Origin: VAZQ01 sp045811525
Lineage (GTDB): Bacteria; Pseudomonadota; Alphaproteobacteria; Rhizobiales; Xanthobacteraceae
Length of the DNA: 64,000 nt
Assembly (NCBI GenBank): GCA_045811525.1
Contig: JBJMTV010000041.1
Span: 11,490 to 75,489 of the forward strand
Direction: 5' to 3'
Under the pieces are notes generated by a model. That model ran no database searches. It had not been told where the DNA came from and worked only from the letters and a program-made list of their open reading frames with translations. Shown piece after piece: positions 62,073 to 64,000 of this stretch (the first letter of the stretch is position 1; every line of letters starts with the position of its first letter). Made by a program: the position numbers and the translations under genes.

Positions 62073-64000
62073 ATGAATGTTCAACACGACCCACAAAGCT
62101 TGGCGCTCATGAAGTTCGGCGTCGGGCAACCAGTGCCGCGCACCGAGGATCCCATTCTGGTACGGGGCCAGGGTCAGTATACCGATGACGTGAAACTCGC
62201 GAACGAGGCACATGCGGTGGTGGTACGCAGCCGCGTGCCGCACGGCGTCATCAAGCGGATCGACACGGCTGCGGCCCGCGGCATGCCCGGCGTCTTAGCC
62301 GTGTATACAGCCGACGATCTGAAGGATTGCAGCACCCTCAAATGCATCGTGCCGTTCAACAATCGCGACGGCTCGCCGATGCATAAGCCGCCGCGACCTG
62401 CGCTCGCGGCTGACAAGGTGCGCTTTGTGGGTGATCCGGTGGCCTTCGTTGTGGCGGAGACGCCGCTGCAGGCGAAGGATGCGGCCGAAGCCGTAGAGGT
62501 CGAGATCGATCCTTTGCCCGCCGTCGTGCGGCCGAGCGATGCGGTGCGGCCCGACGCCCCTCAGCTTTACCCCGAGGCACCTGGCAATGTGGCGCTCGAC
62601 TATCACTATGGCGACAGCGCCCAAGTGGCCGACGCGTTCGCCAAGGCTGCCCATGTCACCCGACTCGAGCTCGTCAATAGCCGTGTGGTCGTAAACGCAC
62701 TCGAGCCGCGTGCGGCCATCGGCGTTTTTGACGCGACGACTGGTCGTTTCACCCTGCATGCACCCTCGCAGGGGGTGTTCGGCTTGCGCAACAACATGGC
62801 CGAAATCATGAAGGTCGAGCCCGGGCAAATGCGAGTGCTCACGGGTCATGTCGGCGGCTCCTTCGGCATGAAGGCGGCGCCCTTTCCGGAATATGTCTGC
62901 GTCCTCCATGCGGCCCGCGCGCTCGGACGACCGGTGAAGTGGGCGGACGACCGGTCGGGAAGCTTCGTGTCCGACAGTCATGGTCGCGACCACGAGCTTA
63001 CCGCAGAGCTTGCGCTGGATATCGATGGCGCATTCCTCGCTTTGCGCATTACCAATTACGGGAACATGGGTGCATTCCTGTCACCGGTCGCGCCCATGCC
63101 TTCAACCATCAATACCGTCAAGAATGTGCAGAGCGTCTATCGCACGCCCCTGATCGAGGTCTCGACCAAGTGCGTGTTCACCAACACCACGCATGTGTCC
63201 GCTTATCGCGGCGCCGGGCGGCCGGAGGGCAACTACTATATGGAGCGGCTCATCGATGCCGCCGCGGCGGAGCTGGAGATGGACCGGGTGGAATTGCGCC
63301 GGCGCAATCTGATCAAGCCGCGTGAGCTTCCGCGCAAGGTCGCTTCGGGGAGCACTTACGACAGCGGCGATTTTCCAGCCATTCTCAAGCAGGCGCTCGA
63401 GGTGGCGGACGTGAAGGGGTTCGCCAAGCGAAAGCGGGAAAGCCGCAAACGCGGCAAGCTGCGCGGGCTTGGCATCGGCAGCTTTCTCGAGGTAACGGCG
63501 CCGCCATCAAAGGAGATGGGCGGGATTCGCTTCGATCCGGATGGGACCGTGACCATAATCACCGGGACCCTCGATTACGGTCAAGGACACGCCGCGCCGT
63601 TCGCACAGGTGCTCGCGGAAAATCTGGGTGTCCCGTTCGAGCGCATCCGCCTCAAGCAGAACGACAGCGACGACCTGCTGACCGGCGGCGGCACTGGCGG
63701 CTCGAAGTCCATCATGCACAGCGGCACAGCCATCGTCGAAGCTGCCGGGAAGGTGGTTGAGCAAGGCAAGCAGATTGCCTCGCATGTGCTGGAGGCTTCG
63801 GCTGGTGACATCGAGTTCGCGCGCGGACGTTTTGTGATCGCCGGCACCGACCGCTCGATCGGCATAATGGAGCTAGCGGAGAAGCTGCGCGCTGGGATCA
63901 ACTTGCCCGAGGGCGTTCCCACGTCGCTCGACGTGCGCCATGTCAGCGATGGCCCCAGCGCTTCCACCTACCCGAACGGTTGCCACGTCTGTGAGGTCGA
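62073..64000 (+). CDS. xanthine dehydrogenase family molybdopterin-binding subunit, form II CoxL-like (partial)
   Basis: The first 642 residues of a ~780-residue large subunit. MKFGVGQPVPRTEDPILVRGQGQYTDDV is the usual N terminus (the ATG at 62109 is the alternative start), then GHVGGSFGMKAAPFPEY for the molybdopterin region and AYRGAGRPEGNYYMER. The AYRGAGR loop is that of form II CO dehydrogenase-like enzymes; true form I CO dehydrogenases have AYxCSFR with the Cu-binding Cys. So a hydroxylase of an unknown organic substrate. The C terminus with the catalytic Glu, and any small (2Fe-2S) and FAD subunit genes, lie beyond the window. Confidence 0.9.
   Translation, partial: MNVQHDPQSLALMKFGVGQPVPRTEDPILVRGQGQYTDDVKLANEAHAVVVRSRVPHGVIKRIDTAAARGMPGVLAVYTADDLKDCSTLKCIVPFNNRDGSPMHKPPRPALAADKVRFVGDPVAFVVAETPLQAKDAAEAVEVEIDPLPAVVRPSDAVRPDAPQLYPEAPGNVALDYHYGDSAQVADAFAKAAHVTRLELVNSRVVVNALEPRAAIGVFDATTGRFTLHAPSQGVFGLRNNMAEIMKVEPGQMRVLTGHVGGSFGMKAAPFPEYVCVLHAARALGRPVKWADDRSGSFVSDSHGRDHELTAELALDIDGAFLALRITNYGNMGAFLSPVAPMPSTINTVKNVQSVYRTPLIEVSTKCVFTNTTHVSAYRGAGRPEGNYYMERLIDAAAAELEMDRVELRRRNLIKPRELPRKVASGSTYDSGDFPAILKQALEVADVKGFAKRKRESRKRGKLRGLGIGSFLEVTAPPSKEMGGIRFDPDGTVTIITGTLDYGQGHAAPFAQVLAENLGVPFERIRLKQNDSDDLLTGGGTGGSKSIMHSGTAIVEAAGKVVEQGKQIASHVLEASAGDIEFARGRFVIAGTDRSIGIMELAEKLRAGINLPEGVPTSLDVRHVSDGPSASTYPNGCHVCEV

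Noticed and set aside
62073..64000. Aerobic CO dehydrogenase large subunit
   Set aside because: The active-site loop is AYRGAGR, not AYxCSFR with the Cu-binding Cys, so form I CO oxidation is not supported.
1..64000. CRISPR arrays, insertion sequences, rRNA genes
   Set aside because: No regularly spaced direct repeats, transposase-like frames with terminal inverted repeats, or rRNA signatures were seen.

Overview
The window is chromosomal DNA of a GC-rich alphaproteobacterium, most likely a member of the Hyphomicrobiales (Rhizobiales, Bradyrhizobiaceae/Xanthobacteraceae side). This rests on a 14-subunit-type nuo operon, the order tig-clpP-clpX-lon near nuo, the nnr-glnB-glnA block, the metY/CoA-binding/rplM-rpsI/ctaA block, DUF2842 and several small secreted proteins typical of that order. 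I see no plasmid or complete phage signature, no CRISPR array and no rRNA operon.

Layout. (1) 1-11147, minus strand: nuoA-B-C-[thioesterase]-D-E-F-G-H-[small membrane protein]-I-J-K-L (nuoL runs off the left edge), respiratory complex I with two non-subunit genes embedded in the operon. (2) 11148-17000: a patchwork between conserved blocks with a BKACE-family enzyme, tRNA-Asp, an HU protein, an acyltransferase flanked by apparent phage-derived debris, tRNA-Val, an orphan tripartite-tricarboxylate (TTT) type binding protein and a small secreted protein. (3) 17122-23713: lon, clpX, clpP, tig, tRNA-Leu (proteolysis and folding). (4) 23889-28667: a second orphan TTT binding protein, NAD(P)H-hydrate repair, then glnB-glnA behind a good sigma-54 promoter match. 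(5) 28766-37167: diguanylate cyclase, rpsI/rplM, two enoyl-CoA hydratase family genes, CoA-binding protein, metY, heme A synthase, DUF2842.

(6) 37164-53665 is the accessory heart of the window, a surface polysaccharide locus: polysaccharide deacetylase, GNAT (CelD/BcsL type), Wzz/Wzc-like chain-length protein with a degenerate kinase domain, GT4 glycosyltransferase, initiating polyprenyl glycosylphosphotransferase, O-antigen ligase/polymerase-like protein, and then a tightly coupled set that looks like the lipid-linked D-arabinose pathway of mycobacteria: UbiA-family phosphoribosyltransferase fused to a degenerate HAD domain, a DprE1-like FAD oxidase and a DprE2-like reductase, followed by another SDR, an FAD oxidoreductase and a GT-C-like membrane protein. 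The inference is an exopolysaccharide or glycolipid carrying arabinose (or a related pentose) donated from polyprenyl phosphate.

(7) 53772-64000: a third orphan TTT binding protein, rsmB, MAPEG, guaB, an MFS exporter, rlmE, ppx/gppA and the start of a molybdenum hydroxylase large subunit (form II CoxL-like) that runs off the right edge.

The most noteworthy observations are the DprE1/DprE2/UbiA set in a non-actinobacterial polysaccharide locus, a FlK-like (fluoroacetyl-CoA thioesterase-like) gene translationally coupled inside the complex I operon between nuoC and nuoD, and a phage-remnant junction beside tRNA-Val that appears to have supplied the tail of an acyltransferase gene. All functional calls come from reading motifs and remembered family sequences; no database search was possible.
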